Positions 34,539 through 49,500 are shown, counted from the first letter of the stretch. The stretch: DNA of 64,000 nucleotides from Puffinus mauretanicus (GCA_023333565.1 JAJKFH010002749.1:248001-312000); one strand, 5' to 3'. Numbers and translations: made by a program. The notes: generated by a model from the sequence alone, not told the origin.

Positions 34539-34571
34539 TCAGGTTACTTCAGTCATAGAGGCAGAGTGATT
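34539..34571 (-). CDS. PLPPR1: PLPPR1 last coding exon (10 residues plus stop)
   Basis: Acceptor CTCTTTGCAG, then AAT CAC TCT and so on, encoding NHSASMTEVT and a TGA stop at 34541-34539. It holds only 33 coding bases before the 3' UTR. The preceding exon ends in phase 0, so it joins cleanly. Confidence 0.93.
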   Translation of the reverse strand, partial: NHSASMTEVT

Positions 34572-37500
34572 CTGCAAAGAGGAAAAGGCGAACACGTGAA
34601 CATTAGTATACACTTTGGCATTTACATATCCTAGTGTGTAAAACGATGGAGAAAAACCTTCACTAATAAAATCTGTTTCCCAGCTAACGTAGGGCTTTAA
34701 AATGAATAGACGACTGCAAATGTGACTGCCGTCTGTCCTGAGCTGGTGGTGGGAAATGCTGAACTCAAGCCCTGCTTCTGGGCTGTGAACACTCACTAAC
34801 AGGCTCGGAAAACAAGGTGCCACTTTTTCAATAGAGATTTTCAGACTGGACTGGATCCTGTCAGAAGGACGTGTCAGTACAGGCTCAGGCACTTCATACA
34901 GTCACATAACTAAGACAGGGTCTGTCCTCAGTCATGAAGAGCCTAAAAGACCCGGTTTGGCTTCATGTGATGTGTGCATGTAGATCCTGCACAGTTTGAT
35001 ACTAGGGAATGTATAGAGCTTAAAACCATACAGAGGTGGGGTCATTATGCCAAAACACACACAGCCATAGATCTATAGCAATACAGAAGTCCTCTTTAGG
35101 TGGAAACAGTGTTGATTCAACCTTCTTGGAAGCCAATGCCCAGGACTTCAGTGGCCGTACTGAGTTGTCCTTGGATCATGCTGCATCTGCAGGGTTTGTG
35201 TGGGTGCAAGGCAAAACAAGAGTGGGAATGGATGCAGAAAGCTGCACAAAGGACGGTGCACCTCCTATATCTGAAGAAACAGTAATGAGCAGCCACTCCC
35301 AAGGACTTGTTTATAATAGCTTCAGGGCAGGATCACTTTTTTCCCAATCTACTACTGCATGGTAGATGTAAGGTCATTTAGAGACTAATATCCTGAACCA
35401 GAGAAAATTATCTTGTTGATTCTAGTGGACATCAACAATTAAGGCCTACACCCTACCTGCACTTTACAATCCAGAAGCTATAAATAGCCAACTAGACAAA
35501 ATTTTTCTCATAGTCTATGAATATTTTCACCTGTTTACGTTTTGTCATACACGATGCAATGTGGATATATAAGTAGCACTTAGTTTCTGGACTGCAAGTC
35601 CGCCAAGAGAACAGTTAATGCACATAGTTCTGCAGATTTAGTTGAAAGTCTTCCAACAAATCTTTGCCTAATCAAAACTGACTTTTCAATTAAGCAAAAT
35701 ATTTCCAGGAGTTAGAAACAGTGTCTTTTCTATTTTTTTAATTCCTATTTTCAAAGGATTTGACAAAAGTCACTACTGATCTTGCCACACACCATGCACA
35801 CAGGAATGACAGGCCATCTAATACAGGAAGTACAATTTAAAGAACAAATAAATTACACCAGGGCATTTCAGATAATTGATAAAATACAGTTCCTCCATGT
35901 TCACAGAAATTCTTGGCAGGTGGCATTTGCTTGTCTGTTTTGAAAGGACTGGGTATGATTCAGTTACGCCAACACAAGCCGTTTGAAGTTAGTTTAACAG
36001 AAACACCATCAATGATGATGTTCCCGCTAGCCTGTTTTCTTGCAGACTTGAAAGAATGCTATTAACTTCTCTTCTGATGACTTAGAGATAGAAAACAGTA
36101 TATGATTTCTTCTTTTTATAGAGGATACTGAACAGTAATAAGGATAAAAACCTAATCTCTATAATATTTTTCTGGACAGCATAGTTTATCCTCAGGAAAT
36201 CCTTAAGACATCCCAAAAGCATTCCGAAGTGTAATTAGGCAGAATTATCTTTACTTTTCTCTCAGTCTTCTATTCTTCTAAGCAAAAGTTTGTTATCACA
36301 AACAATGTGCAGAGGCATGTGAAATCCTACTGCTTTAGCTTTGGATGTGCACAGGGGCAGATGATCTACAGTATTTGGTAGTTTAAGGGATAAATGCCTT
36401 AAAACATACCCTCCCCTGATACAAATTCACTCTGTTCAATGGGCTTAATGTTAGGAATAAAACCAGCTCCCTGTGTAGTTATGTATACAACTAGTTTTTA
36501 CTCTGCCATAACAGAAAATGTGCTTGGTGATGGTCTGGGTGAGAGGATTTACAGTACCTGTGCACTCAATGTCTCCAGAGGACTCTCCACTCTTGGAAAA
36601 GCCATTAGCGGCATTCCTCGTGGGTCTTCAGGCTTCGGTTTAGAAGGAGCTCCATGAGTGCCTTTAAAGTTATGGACAACACATATCCCCTGTGTAATGC
36701 AGAAAAAAAAAGAAGTGAGGTCAGCATGTTCTGTCCCCAGGAAGAACTCAAAGGGATTGCCATCAGGGGTCTCACAACTGCCAGTTTTTGCACAGAACTT
36801 AACCTGGGTTTTGATTCAAGGCTTCATCTAACTCAGCCTTGGGCTACAGTGTGTTGACTGACATAGTTGGGCACAGTGGACTACCTTGGTAAATGGGTTC
36901 ATCTGGCCTGTAATCAGGGGTGATGAACCATTCTCAGCCTTTTTACATTTTATACAGCAGAGACTCCCATGTCTGCTTTATCATCACAGAAACATGGACT
37001 ATCCCGATGATGCATTTTATTGGCCAAATATTCCCTTCAGACTCTGACCGTCATTTCCAAACAGTGAAAACAACTCACTGGATGGCTGTATCTACCTCAC
37101 ATCTGGATGACATCAAGCTTATTTAGCACCATTCCTGCATGCTTCCAGCACAACTGCTGTGGTGTTTATCCTACAAGCCCTTCCCTTGTGCATGACCAGA
37201 CTTACTGCACCCACATGGTTGAAGCTAGTAAGAGCAGGTTGGGGCTTGGGAACACAGTGTAAAAAAACCATACAGGAGCTGACACATCTGCTGTCAAAGC
37301 GATTCCTGCAGCCAGCTCCTTGCTGGCTCTTCCTCTTTGGTGCTCTTTAGACCTGAGCAAGGAGCAGGCTGCAGCCTGGGTGAGTCTTGTGCCAGCAGCA
37401 GGAATCTTACGGCACCCTCCAAGCTCCGGGGAGACCACTTCCACCGCTCTGCAACTGGGCTTGTGACACTCGCAGGGTGGCAGAAGGTCTGCAGGGCCAA

Positions 37501-40500
37501 AATGTGGCTGGGAGCAGGCTGTCACTGCTGGAAACAGGTACTGGGAGCACACAGAACGTCCTGACCAGATATATGGGGTGACTGCCTCTTATATTGCATG
37601 GGCTAGATTTTAACTGCCTGTCCCAGTGGGCATCAGACAAATTACTTACATTAAAGCAAGGAGATTCAGGTCAGAGGTCGCACACATCTTTTTATTTAAA
37701 AGTAACATGGAAATAAATGATATGTGAAGGTTTGTTGTTTTTTTTTTTTTTAAGTACAGAATAGAAAAAAAATCAGTGACCGGACAATGTAAATTTAAGG
37801 GATCTTTGAAACCTAATCCCTCCTGATTACAGGGATAAAGCGTCTGTTGCTATGCAGTGGATAGTTTTGAAGCGCATTATGATTAAATGGAACCAGGCAC
37901 ATTTCTTGGTAGTGGTGAGAATCACCTTGGCTGCTATTGTGGGCAAATCCTCAGCAAGAGATCTCTCAGCAAACAAAACACTTAAACCACAGAGCCAAGA
38001 AGGGAGCAAGTGACCTTCGAAGTCCAGAGAGATGCTGTTCCTAGATTCTGTGGGAAGACCTTTGATTCATTCCAATACATTCGGTTATCCTGTGAGATGG
38101 TGAACAATTTCAGCTCAACTCTAAATGCTGCAAGAGGAAGTAGTTTTGTCTCCCAGGGAGTTTGTCCTGACCTGCCTTTCTATTGCACTTCTTTTATGGT
38201 CTGAAACAAAATGGGGAACCAGACCACTGCTTAAAGCCCCAGACAACACCCTGTATCCTACATTTTTGCCAGATACCAGGGTTTTGCAACACAGGGGTGT
38301 CAGAGAAGACGACTCAAGCATGCCCCCCTTTTGACATTAGTTGAAATCTACACCATCTTTAAAGCATTTTCCAAGACAGGTCAAGTAAGAACATGTACAG
38401 TAAGTAAAATAATCTTGAAATATATACAGTGCACGAATGTCATCATATTAGCCTTATTAATTAGTATCAACCTGATTTCGTACTAGGATTTTCTGTGATG
38501 ATACCTTTAATTAGATGGGGCTAGAATTAGTTTTTACCAAGTGGATTAATCAGTTGCAATAGGCCACAACAGAATAGTAATATGTTTTTTTTTTTAAACT
38601 GAGGTATTTTTAAAAGGAATGCGGAAGGACTGATGGGCTTACCAGAAACAAAGCTACAGCACTCCCCAAGATGAAGCCTGCGATCACGTCCGAACAGTGG
38701 TTTCGATACTCAGAAACTCGATTTAGCCCAGTGAGGAACGCAGCACACAGGGTACCCAGACACAGCACAGGTTTGGCTAGCCTGCTACTCTTTGTTTTAA
38801 TTGTGCTTGTGATGTACATCTGAAACAAAGGGCAAGCCAAAAATGAAAAGGGGCTCTGCCAGAAACGCATCTTTTTCCATCCAGACAAATCTGAAATCAA
38901 CAAGGATGTGACAAAACCCATGATTCATTAAAAAAAGCATTGGGAAATGGAGGAAGAGGTTTAAGGTAATTCAGAGAACACTTTTAAGAGAACTGTTAAA
39001 TGCTGTTTCAGGATGTCAAATATCCCATCAACTGTATTTACATGCTGGATTTTTTCTGAGTTGGTATGTACAAGCTTGGTTTTACTGATTTCCTAACTTG
39101 TGCAAGTACTTGCTTATATGCTAGCCAACATGCACTCTGAATGTACATGACTAAACGTTTGCAAAGGGAGTCAAGAATTTATGTTTATACTCCTGCAGAA
39201 GCTGTAATGTGCACATGATGGAGTGCCTAGCATCCATATGAACTAGCTGCTCCAGTTTCCTAAGTGGTGTCAAGTTTAAGAAACAGAGAACATTAGGAGA
39301 AACCATTCCAGGCATTTTCTCTGCAAGATGAAATGAATCACAGAATATGAGAGATTTCTTTCAAAACAAAGTTAATTCTGAAAATGTAATTCCAGAGCAT
39401 GAAGTTTCACTGTGCTCTAAATATTTTTAAATGAACTCCACATATTTTTGGCAGCTTGTATTTTATTTTAAATGCATTTTGACAGAGACAGTAAAACCAC
39501 GTGGGTCACAATTAGCAGCTAGTCATTAATTGCAGATCCACTAAATGACAAAGATCAAGCAAACCAAGTCTGATGGCAAAACAATTCAAGAAAATCCTTT
39601 TCAGCAAGGAAGTATGGATGCCTGCATGATTTCCAAAGCTTTGATACATCAAATACATTTGCCAGAAACGTCTCCAGATGATACATTGCCTCCCATAAAT
39701 GAAACAGAATCAGAAAGATACATTTGAAAAATTCAATTGATCCTTATTACCAATCAGCTGGTAAATGAACCTGATTCACGTAGATCTGATCCAGTGGCAG
39801 TACAAACACGTGTTCTCATGGGGAATGGGAAGATTACAAACCATGGAAGTGTCTCTTCCCGTGTTTAGTATCAAAAGATGCCATTTTATTTGTAAAGAAA
39901 AAATATGTTCTTTTTTGGTAAAATGAGTAAAATCACTAGAGCTGAGCCTTTTTCAGTTGTCAGAAATGGAAATATGGTTCTGTTAGTCTTCTGGACAGAA
40001 GACTCTGTAGAAGATCCTTATTGTTTTAATCACATCTGCAGTAACACCACAACTGGGATCTCTGATTGTGCTGTCTGCAAACCTCATCCTTCTCTGGGAT
40101 GACTTCATTTCTGGGGAAGGACACTGCTGAGTGCTTTGCCATGGGTACTGGTATCAGAGCGGGACTCTGCAGGGTGGTGGAGACCGAAGAGTTGTCCTCC
40201 TTTGTTGCTGCTGCAGCAGCTAAAGTCACTGTGCTGGCTCACGCCACCGGTCTCTGGCCAAGATTACAATGGTTTGGCGGGGGCGAAGCTACCTCGGGAT
40301 TTTCCTGTGCCGGTGATGGAGGAAGGAGGTTTGGCTTCCAATTGCACCTATCAGCACAGCTTGCTTTGCACGCCATGATCTATTTGGCAACCATGAGCAA
40401 TTATTTTGCTGTATCTTAATGCCTGTCCTTTTCTTCATAAGCCAGGTATACAGAGGTCACTATGGTCTGGCACATTTTGGGATCAAGAAATAGAAATTAT

Positions 40501-43500
40501 ATCCATTCTGAAGGTCACTCTGTTCATTGCCTTTCATATATTCCTTTATTCTGCTGTATCGTGTATACCTTTAACTTTCTCCCTGTCCATATTTCTTTTC
40601 CCTTCTCCCTGACTGGGCCATCAAAGGTCCCTATAGCTGGCTTCCCCTCACTGGTTGGTGTTAAAAACGTTAGCCCTAAATCCAATACAATACATAACTC
40701 TAGAAGAAGGGAAGCGATGCAGCAACCACCTCCTGGAAGGGGAAGGGACAGGCCAGAGAAACCAACCAGGGGAAGGCAGATCTGACTGCCTCTGGACCTG
40801 TACCTAGGCAAAATTATACTTTCACCTGCCAGGAAACTGCAGTGCTGGAATTCTACTAGCTGAATTTGCCAGATGTCTGCCCGGGGAAGTGAAGTCTTCT
40901 GCCCTTAAGTGTGCTGCCGAGCACATCATTTAAAGGCGACTTCAATTGATGAACTGGAATATTACGATGTGTAATAGCACTGGGAATGGGACTAAGCTAC
41001 TGGAGAGGTTCCTGCTTGCTTTGTTTTTCAAACCCGATACCTGACTGCAGCACATGCCTTGAAATGACAGCTACCAACTGAGCACTAGGCGGCAATCTTG
41101 CCCCAGTCTTTGCTGGTAGGTTGAGCTGCACCTGACTATCACCAAAACTCACGTTAAGGTTCCTTTTTGGAAACGATAGGAAGAAACATCATTGCCACTG
41201 TGTGAATAGTTACTGCCCATTCTTTCACCCTCTGCATTTCTTTTAGCAGAAGCCAATTCAAACGAGCAATAGGGAGCCGGATTGCTTTCCTATTCCCACC
41301 AAAGCACTACTGCGGTTTGCAGCATCCAAAGGAAAAGCATCACCTCTTTAAAGCAACAATGCAGTTCTGCTGCGACAGCTGCAAACCCTACCTACAGAGA
41401 ACAACCCACGCATGCTTGTTTTCTTACAGGTATGAGATGAGTCTGGATCTTTGGGTTACCCACATGGGAGAGTTCTCGTTTTTACAGATGGGAAGTATCT
41501 AATGGATTTGAAGTTTCACGCATCTCGGCAGGAAAACATAAACTTGTAGTAAAGAGAACATTTTTAGCAATGAGTGTAATTAACCATGCAAACAGATTGC
41601 TAAGGGAAATCTGTTAAACCCTCAGGAGGAGGGTTTAAAACAAGACAAACTGTTTTCCCAGAAGATACGCTCCAGTTCATCCATAAATCACACCCTAAGC
41701 TCAGAAATAACTGGGAGAGCTTCTCCATTCTGGTCAGGCTTCCTGATCACTGCCGTTTGATCTTCATGGTCCTGGTCCCTAAAGCCAAAATATTTTTTAA
41801 GATTCTCACAATGTGTTTACCCTTTCACTTAGAGCATATTTTCAAAGCTTTGTGTAAGAGCCCAAAATCTCAGTGAAAGACACTTAGATTTGATTTCCTA
41901 CACACAGGTGTTTTTGAAAATTTCCCACAATGCTATTTATAGAGTAAATTTGTTTACAAAACTCTAAATGTCAAAACCCATTATTTGATGGTTGGGAGAG
42001 GGAGGAAGGAAGCGAATAGAAAAAGTTGTAAAGAAAACAGAATAAATCATATTAAAAAATAAACTGCATATGATTTAACTATATAAATTATCTATTCACC
42101 TTCTTTGCTGTGCTCTTATCAGTACACTCAAGCAGTGTATTTAGCAATGTATTATAGTAGCATTCATCCTGTGTGTAATTCCTCTCCCATCTTTTTCAGA
42201 CAAAAACATAGGCAGTCAAGGAGGCTTTTTTGTTTGCAAGTTTAAAATAGACATACATATGTGTGTGTATATATATATGTATTTTTATATATGCAAATAT
42301 ATGCATATATTTAGAATGTATGTTGTATCTATGATGAGAAAGGCAGAGTGGAAGAAGTTTGTCTTGTCCTTTCAGCAGAAAGTGGGGAGATTTGTGATAG
42401 TTTATTTTCCTTTGGAAGTTCACAATTTCATACCAATACTGGAAAATTCTGTGTCCTACAAGCTTCACAGACAATCTTTTCCTTTAGTATAGAGATTTCT
42501 ACAGTAAGAGAGAAGCAGTGCCTTTGACAATGATGTTCTATTGTAGAACATGATGCAATCTCCTATACACTCAGTTCAGCTGCTCAAGTGCCAAGGCCTT
42601 GAATTTCATTGATTAGTCTGGTAGGTGTTAATGCAGAAATGGAAGAAATTGTTGATTTGCTGTAGTGTTCCCTGCTCTTCAGAATTTCCCAGATGTGAAA
42701 GTTTCATGTCCAGGTATATTGTATCACTCTAATCTAGTCAAGAAGCAACGCACTCGGGCATAAACGACAGATGCCAAGTCGTGATCCAGTGTCATGAGGT
42801 AGAGTCTTCTAGCCAGATGGAGGTGGCAGAAAGCATTACTTGTGGATGCTGCTAGGCAAGAGCTTAGCTGAAGAATCCTAAAAACACTACTAAACAGTCA
42901 GTGTAAGTAAGTGATTAGTTGTATCTTTCAACCATAGAGACCAGCTGTGACTGTAAAACAATTCTCCTTGCTTTCACTACGGAGGCAAACAGGAGGATCA
43001 GCAAGGATATCTACCTTCTCTCTACAAGAAGAGGTCCTCCAGTTGTGCTGGTGAAATACTTCAATTTTCCATGTTCTGGTTGAACACTACCATCCATTAG
43101 ATGTCTTTGTCATTGACTCTTCCATGACCTTTCTCAGAAGAGCATGAAGTAACAGTTGTTTAAAGATGATGTAACTGGGATCCCCATATGCAACATACGA
43201 TTATATCGTCTGTTTTTTGGTTTTTACCAAAAATTTTAATGAATTAAGGAGTATTTCTAACCTTGGGAAAGGTAATTAGAAGCATGTGTTTCTAACTGTA
43301 CAGCAGCATGTACTATGTACAGTGACTGCCATCTCTTCTGAGATACATCTGGGAGCCTAATAAATCCTAATTTTTGTGTAAGTATGGAAGCCAGGGCTGC
43401 CGGCTCTTTACTCTTTCCCCTACTTTAGGCATACAAGATTCATCTCTGCCTGCACAGATCACAAAAGTGATCCTTTGGGTTCTCCTCAGCTTCTTTGGCA

Positions 43501-46500
43501 GGTGACGAGATAGTTCATAAACTATGAAAAGCAGATTATTAAAAAAAAAACCAAAACAAAACACAAAGCCAAACCAATCACAATGGGAGTACTGTCACCA
43601 GCAAACTAATGAACAAACCAGTACAGAGACATCTGCAGAGGATACTCAAGGTTCAGTGATGGGAGGAGACTCCCGGATCTCAACAGACAATGAAGAACAA
43701 TGTCTGTGCTGATCCCATTCTCCTGCCTCCTCACGTTTTATTTTTCTTGCTCCATAGGTCAAATCTTCAGCTTTATGCAAAATGCAGCTATTACTAATCA
43801 AATACCCTGTGTTTTATGTTCAGCAGCCCACATTATCACGCGTATTAGAATGAGTGAGACACTGCTCAAAAAATTGTGCACAGCACAATTCTTAAACAAA
43901 GTTAGATGTGAACACTGCACTTCTTGTGCAATGCTCGTGTTATTCCCAGCTGACAGGCAGAGAAAAGACAAGTGACAACACCTTTAGTGCTAGAGGGTGT
44001 CTTCAGGCAGAGAACTGGGCTAAAATTGGACTGTAGGCTGAAATGCCTTAAGGACAGACTTTCATGACCTTGTGGCTCAGAAATAACTCCATGGCCTGGC
44101 TCCACCGGGTATCTTCCTACGTGGGGAGAAGTGCAGGCCCATCGCAGGTACTCTTGAAAGAGCTCAGAAACACTGAACTACTGGGGACTTAAGCTCAGGA
44201 AGGAAAAGCATTATTCCCCTTCAGTTGTAGAAATCAGCCTGTTTGTAGAAGACTTGCCTTCCTAGGAAACAAGGGAGGTTGGGCAGGGAAGTCCATGAAA
44301 GGATGTAACTAGCTTAGGGCAGAACCAGGATCAAGCCTGATCCCGGAGCTTCCACCTAAGAGTTTATCATGATGAAAACAGCTGCTACAACAACGTTGAG
44401 TTTATTGGGAACTGTATTTCACACACGGTTGCTTATTGTTCAGAAGTAATGTGTGCAAAATGTTACAGGCTTTCAAAACACTTCCCCACAAATCCTGATC
44501 AAAGGAGTTACCAATTTATATCGCCGTCATTATTCACGCAACATTCAGTGCAAACAGATGGATATTGAAACAGCAGCGGGTGGCCTCTTCATTTTATAAT
44601 AACAATATGTGTTGTTTTATTCATCTGCCTCCAAGATCAGGGTAAAATATTCAGTAAATACCCTGTCATTAGTAAGTTTAAGGCTTTTCTCAAATCCTGA
44701 TGACCTACAGACAGACTCTGTCACTCATTTGAGTCAAGGTATTGGGGGGAAAAAAGACCTAGTTAAGCCATTTTGAGATCAGAACCAAGTTAAGTCCTTA
44801 GATCTTAATGGCAAAACCACCAAGGTTTTCTACTTTGTGAGTAAGCTTTTTGGAGCAATTTTCAAACGTTACAGAAACTTAGCCAGAGAACACAAAGGAG
44901 CAGCTGATCTGTTTCACTAGGCTTTTAAAGACAATTTCCTTCCTGACAGTATAGCAGTGTCACCTTGTCAAGATGTCAACTGGGGTCCTTTTCTCTGTGC
45001 TAACAGCAAAATTCTGGCACCGACTTTTATTACAACCTTCTTTGCACGGGGAATTCAGGTCCTGAACACGGGGAGCAAAATCCAGCCTAGTTCAGCCTCC
45101 CATTGAAATGGCACAATTTTAAATGTTCAACAACCCATGGCATGTGAAGAAAAGAAATAGTAGTGATTCAGGTCCCGTTTAAGCATCACCTTCATTTTAA
45201 TGTTCACGAGACAGAGGCAGGGAAAAGAAGAGGTTGAATGCATACTCAAAGGCCTCTGAGAAAATCAGAGACAAAATCTGAGAAAAGCAAAGACAAGATT
45301 AGGACCTCCGTATGATACAGTGCCTCAAAAGCAATGAGCATTTGATTTGCTTATAGTAGGATTGATAAAACAGAGAGAGAAGGGGATTTTCCCCTACAGA
45401 TAAAGAAGAAAGCCCTCCCCAAAACAACCCTCTTTTTCTTCAAAAACCCGTTGTAAGAAAATCTAGATGCACATAAATGAATTTCTCATACAAGTTAGCA
45501 ATTATCACTGGCACTCACTGTGGCATATAAAGCTGAGTAGATGCTCAAAGCAGCATGTTTGGATGGAAAGGATCTTCTTGCCTTTTCAATCACCTCCACA
45601 TCCCCAGTGCAGATGTTGCCGTTGTTTATGAACTGGTGGTGGGCACGACAGTCGTTTCCAGTGTAATTGGGTTTACATACAGTCAGGAAGTAGGGAGCCA
45701 AGTTCCCAGTCACGACCTGACCAGCGTTTACAAATATGTCAGTAGCAAAAAGTCCAAACGCAAACACTCCTGTGAGGAAAGGTTAAAAATAATGATTATT
45801 CAAACAGGTTTAAAAAAAATTTTGTACCTGAAAGGAAGAGACATAATGAGAGGTAAGGGACAAAACCCTGCGGTCATTACCCAGAAAAAGCCCCCGCTGA
45901 CTCCAGCAGAGTCCTGCATCGAAGGCATGACACAGAAGACCGCATGCTTAACTCTGACATGCTTAACTCGGTGACTCCAGAAGGACTCAGAAACAGGCTG
46001 AAAACAATAAGCAAGTGCCTAAATAGTTTTGTGATTCAAGCTGTGAAGTAAGCTATGGATTTCACTGAAAACTCTGCACCTATACTATGCCTGTAAAGTT
46101 TCTACTATGACGAAGACTCACAGCCTGCAGTCAAGTGTCATGTACACAAGTTGTTAAAAGTGTTTATGTATTTTTACCACATCTGGGCCAAAAAATGGTA
46201 ATATAATGGCTCTGAACCTGAAAGAGCAGTGTACTGCTGAGACACAATGCTGCACTTAACTATCTAGTATCAAGTACCTTTTGGATTTTGACTATTCACC
46301 ATCTTGATGTTGAAAAATTAAGATCCTGATCTAGCAATATTTGGCAGGTCCTTTGGGAAACATCCTAATGCTTTGCTCTGGAAGACATTTCCACACAATT
46401 GCAGTTCAGCTCATGTCACTGGGAGCACATACCCACAAATGCTATAGCAAGAAGCATTCACTTGAATGTAGAAACATTTCCAGGGTTGTGGAGCATCCCT

Positions 46501-49500
46501 TGCTCAATACTGCAGTTGTCGCATCCTCCACTGACTCCCCATGAGTGTTACCAATACCTGCTACAGCTGCTATGAACATATATGAGGATCTTTTATTTGC
46601 ATGTACTGCCTACGTACCAAAGGAACAGAACAGCAGGTTTGCAGAAATGCCAAACCCAAACGTTCCGAAAAACTAAATGGGCTCCCCTTTCCCCCTTCCC
46701 ATCACTAAGGTGGATTAAAGTGTCACAAAAATTTGGAACAAATGAATATTTACTTTTGGTGTGGCAATGTTGAGGATCATGTATTTTTCCTTCCTCCTGT
46801 AGCTCTGTAAGCAAAAGTTATTTAAAGTATAAATTAGCTGAGATTGCTATGTATTTAAATATTACCAAGAGCTGGAGCTCCAGGGAAAACATCTTAGGAG
46901 AGCTGTGATAAAATCTTAAGAGCTGGCACCACTATGGTTATAACAACTTCACTGCTTATCTGTATTGAGTTTAAAAAAAAAAAAAAAAAGAAAAAAAGAC
47001 TGCTATAGTCTGAGAAACAAAAAATATCAGGGAGTCAGCAGTATAATGCAGCAGAAAATGCTTTACATCAAATTAACAAGAATCAAGGATATTGCCACCC
47101 ACCATGCGGCTAACAGAAAGCAGAAGGGCTTCTAAACATTCAGGGCCTATCTACACACAGGACATTTGTACAGACAGTAACATAAAATAAAACCCATAAA
47201 TAAAAATGGATTCATTGTACGAGTGTCACGTGGGGCTTGCCAGTGCCACTCGCTCAGAGAGATGGTGTGGTGTGACGGATACAGCTGTGCTGGAACACAA
47301 ATTCCTCACTGGGGTGCTGGTGGGAGGAGCCCTCTCCGAGGGGAAGAACCCTCTCTTGGGTAGCAGTCTGGAGCGGCTGCAGGAGTGCAGAGCAGTTTGT
47401 CCTCACCACACGTCCTCAAGGTTAGGAAGGAGCCTTACCACAGTAAAGACAATTTTGGGGACCGAATTTATTACTATTCATTAAATGAGTTTATTATTAT
47501 TCATTATTAATGAACTGATGTATGATCATGGATTTAAAAAGCCAGTAGGAGGTAGCCTTCCTCTGGTTCTAGGCTGCAGGACTGGCCCCTGTCTTTTTAC
47601 TGGCATGACAGTCTTCCCCACATTTATCCTGCGAAGTATCTGAGTTTAAAAGGGAAATGGAGAGAACACTGACACTGCTCCTCTATTTCCTTTATCCCTC
47701 TGCTGCTATTTTAAATCCATGGTTTTCCACAGCCGGCCGGAACTCCTCATCCACATTAGCCAGTGCTTAAAGGCAGTAGGTACCTTTTCAGCCTGGTGAA
47801 ACAGCAAGTTATGCCAGAGATGAATCTTGTTTTATACACGGCTCTTTGGCCAAATTCTTAAAATTTTTTGGCACAGCTTGCTTTAAACGGTATCTTTTTG
47901 ATGCACTGTGCAAATCACAGGGAATGCAGTGAGGGTTATTACCCAGTCCTCTACAATACTTAAAGGAAATTAAGAGCCGGGCAAATACTACAGTCTGGAC
48001 TCATCACATAAGTAAGTACAAGCCAAGAGCCGAGGTGTTTCAGAAAAAGCTCATGGGCTTCACAGTTATTTCAATCTCTAGGCAGTGCACAGCTACAAAG
48101 GTGGTCCAGTGTTCTTCTCCAAAAAGAAGACGTTTCAAGACCTGCATTTTCTCAACATTTGGTAGCACTGAAAGTGCTGGCCCAGACTCAACTGCTGAGG
48201 GCTGCAGTACTCTGCAAAGCAACGGAACAAGCCATGGTTGAAACCTTTATCATGCTCTGACTGTGATGCATATTGATCGCTGTAATTCCCCTCTTGCAGT
48301 TGTGCCAAACTGCGCCTTATGAAAATCATAGCTACGTGCAGCAATGAATTCAGCTAGCAGGAATTTAACCCTTGCAGACTTATTACTCATCATGTAGTCT
48401 CTGGAGACTGTGAGATAGGGTTGGCTGTAATTGATTTAAAGGCTGTAACACCAGTGAGTCTGGGTAGTGGTGGAGAGTCCCCTGACGGTTTTTGTACCTC
48501 AGGAATCCATCTGTTCCATGGATTTGTTCAATGACCTACAGCAGCTAAGCTAACTGACCAGAGCATGAGAATGCAGTGACATGATTGCCCGGTTTTTAGA
48601 GGCAGACAAATCGCTGCTGAAAGGCTTCACGGGAAGGGTGACTAGCCCTAGCTCTTCATACAGCTGAAGTCCGTGATAGAATGCCACAGAGAGAGAACGG
48701 GAGAACGTGTACCTCTTCCAGACTTCGATGCTCAGGTGTAATGGGAGGTGATGCCATCCTGCTAAGGAGCAAGCGCTTTATCTCACTGTGCTCGGTCTGG
48801 CCTGGAAAACCTGGGAGTGAACTTTAGTCCAGAACTTAGCATACGCTGAGAAAAGACGTAAACAGTGCAAGACCTACAGCTTCTACAGTTGGTTACTAGC
48901 AGAAAGGATGGACAGAGGCTAATTTCATTTACATAAAGCCACTCCTTCCCCTCATCCACATGTCACATAGCCTGGCTGCACAAAGAGGCCTTAAAGAAGG
49001 AGCTATTTCTGGAAAGGCTTCTTGACCTTTTGTCACTGTCCTGGCTCTCAGCTGTGCTTGTGTGTGTCAGGAGCGGGCAGAAAGAAGAGGCTCGAAGGCA
49101 AACCAGTAAGCAGAACGTAACTGGGAGACAGACTAATTTAGGCGAGAGATAGAGGGTAGGCTACGCTCCCTGCTACTCTCTTTAGCTGCCCCAGAGTCCA
49201 GGAAGAAGGCACTGAGGATCAGATTTGAACATACCTTTACCTCCAGTGAGAAAGACCTGAGACAAACTAAATGTGCAAACCAAAAAAAGAACAAACAAGG
49301 AAACTCCTGTTCAAAAATGCTGAGGACAGACAACATGAACCTTACATCTTTCCAGCTCCATCTCACCTGAACTAACAATCGCCTTGGCAGAAGAATCTAA
49401 ATCTTCAGCAGCTTCAATTTTGAATGCTTCAGTTTTAATATCTCCACTTACATCTCCCCCTAAATTGCTGCCAAAAAGTCCTCCAAGCACAAACCCGTAA

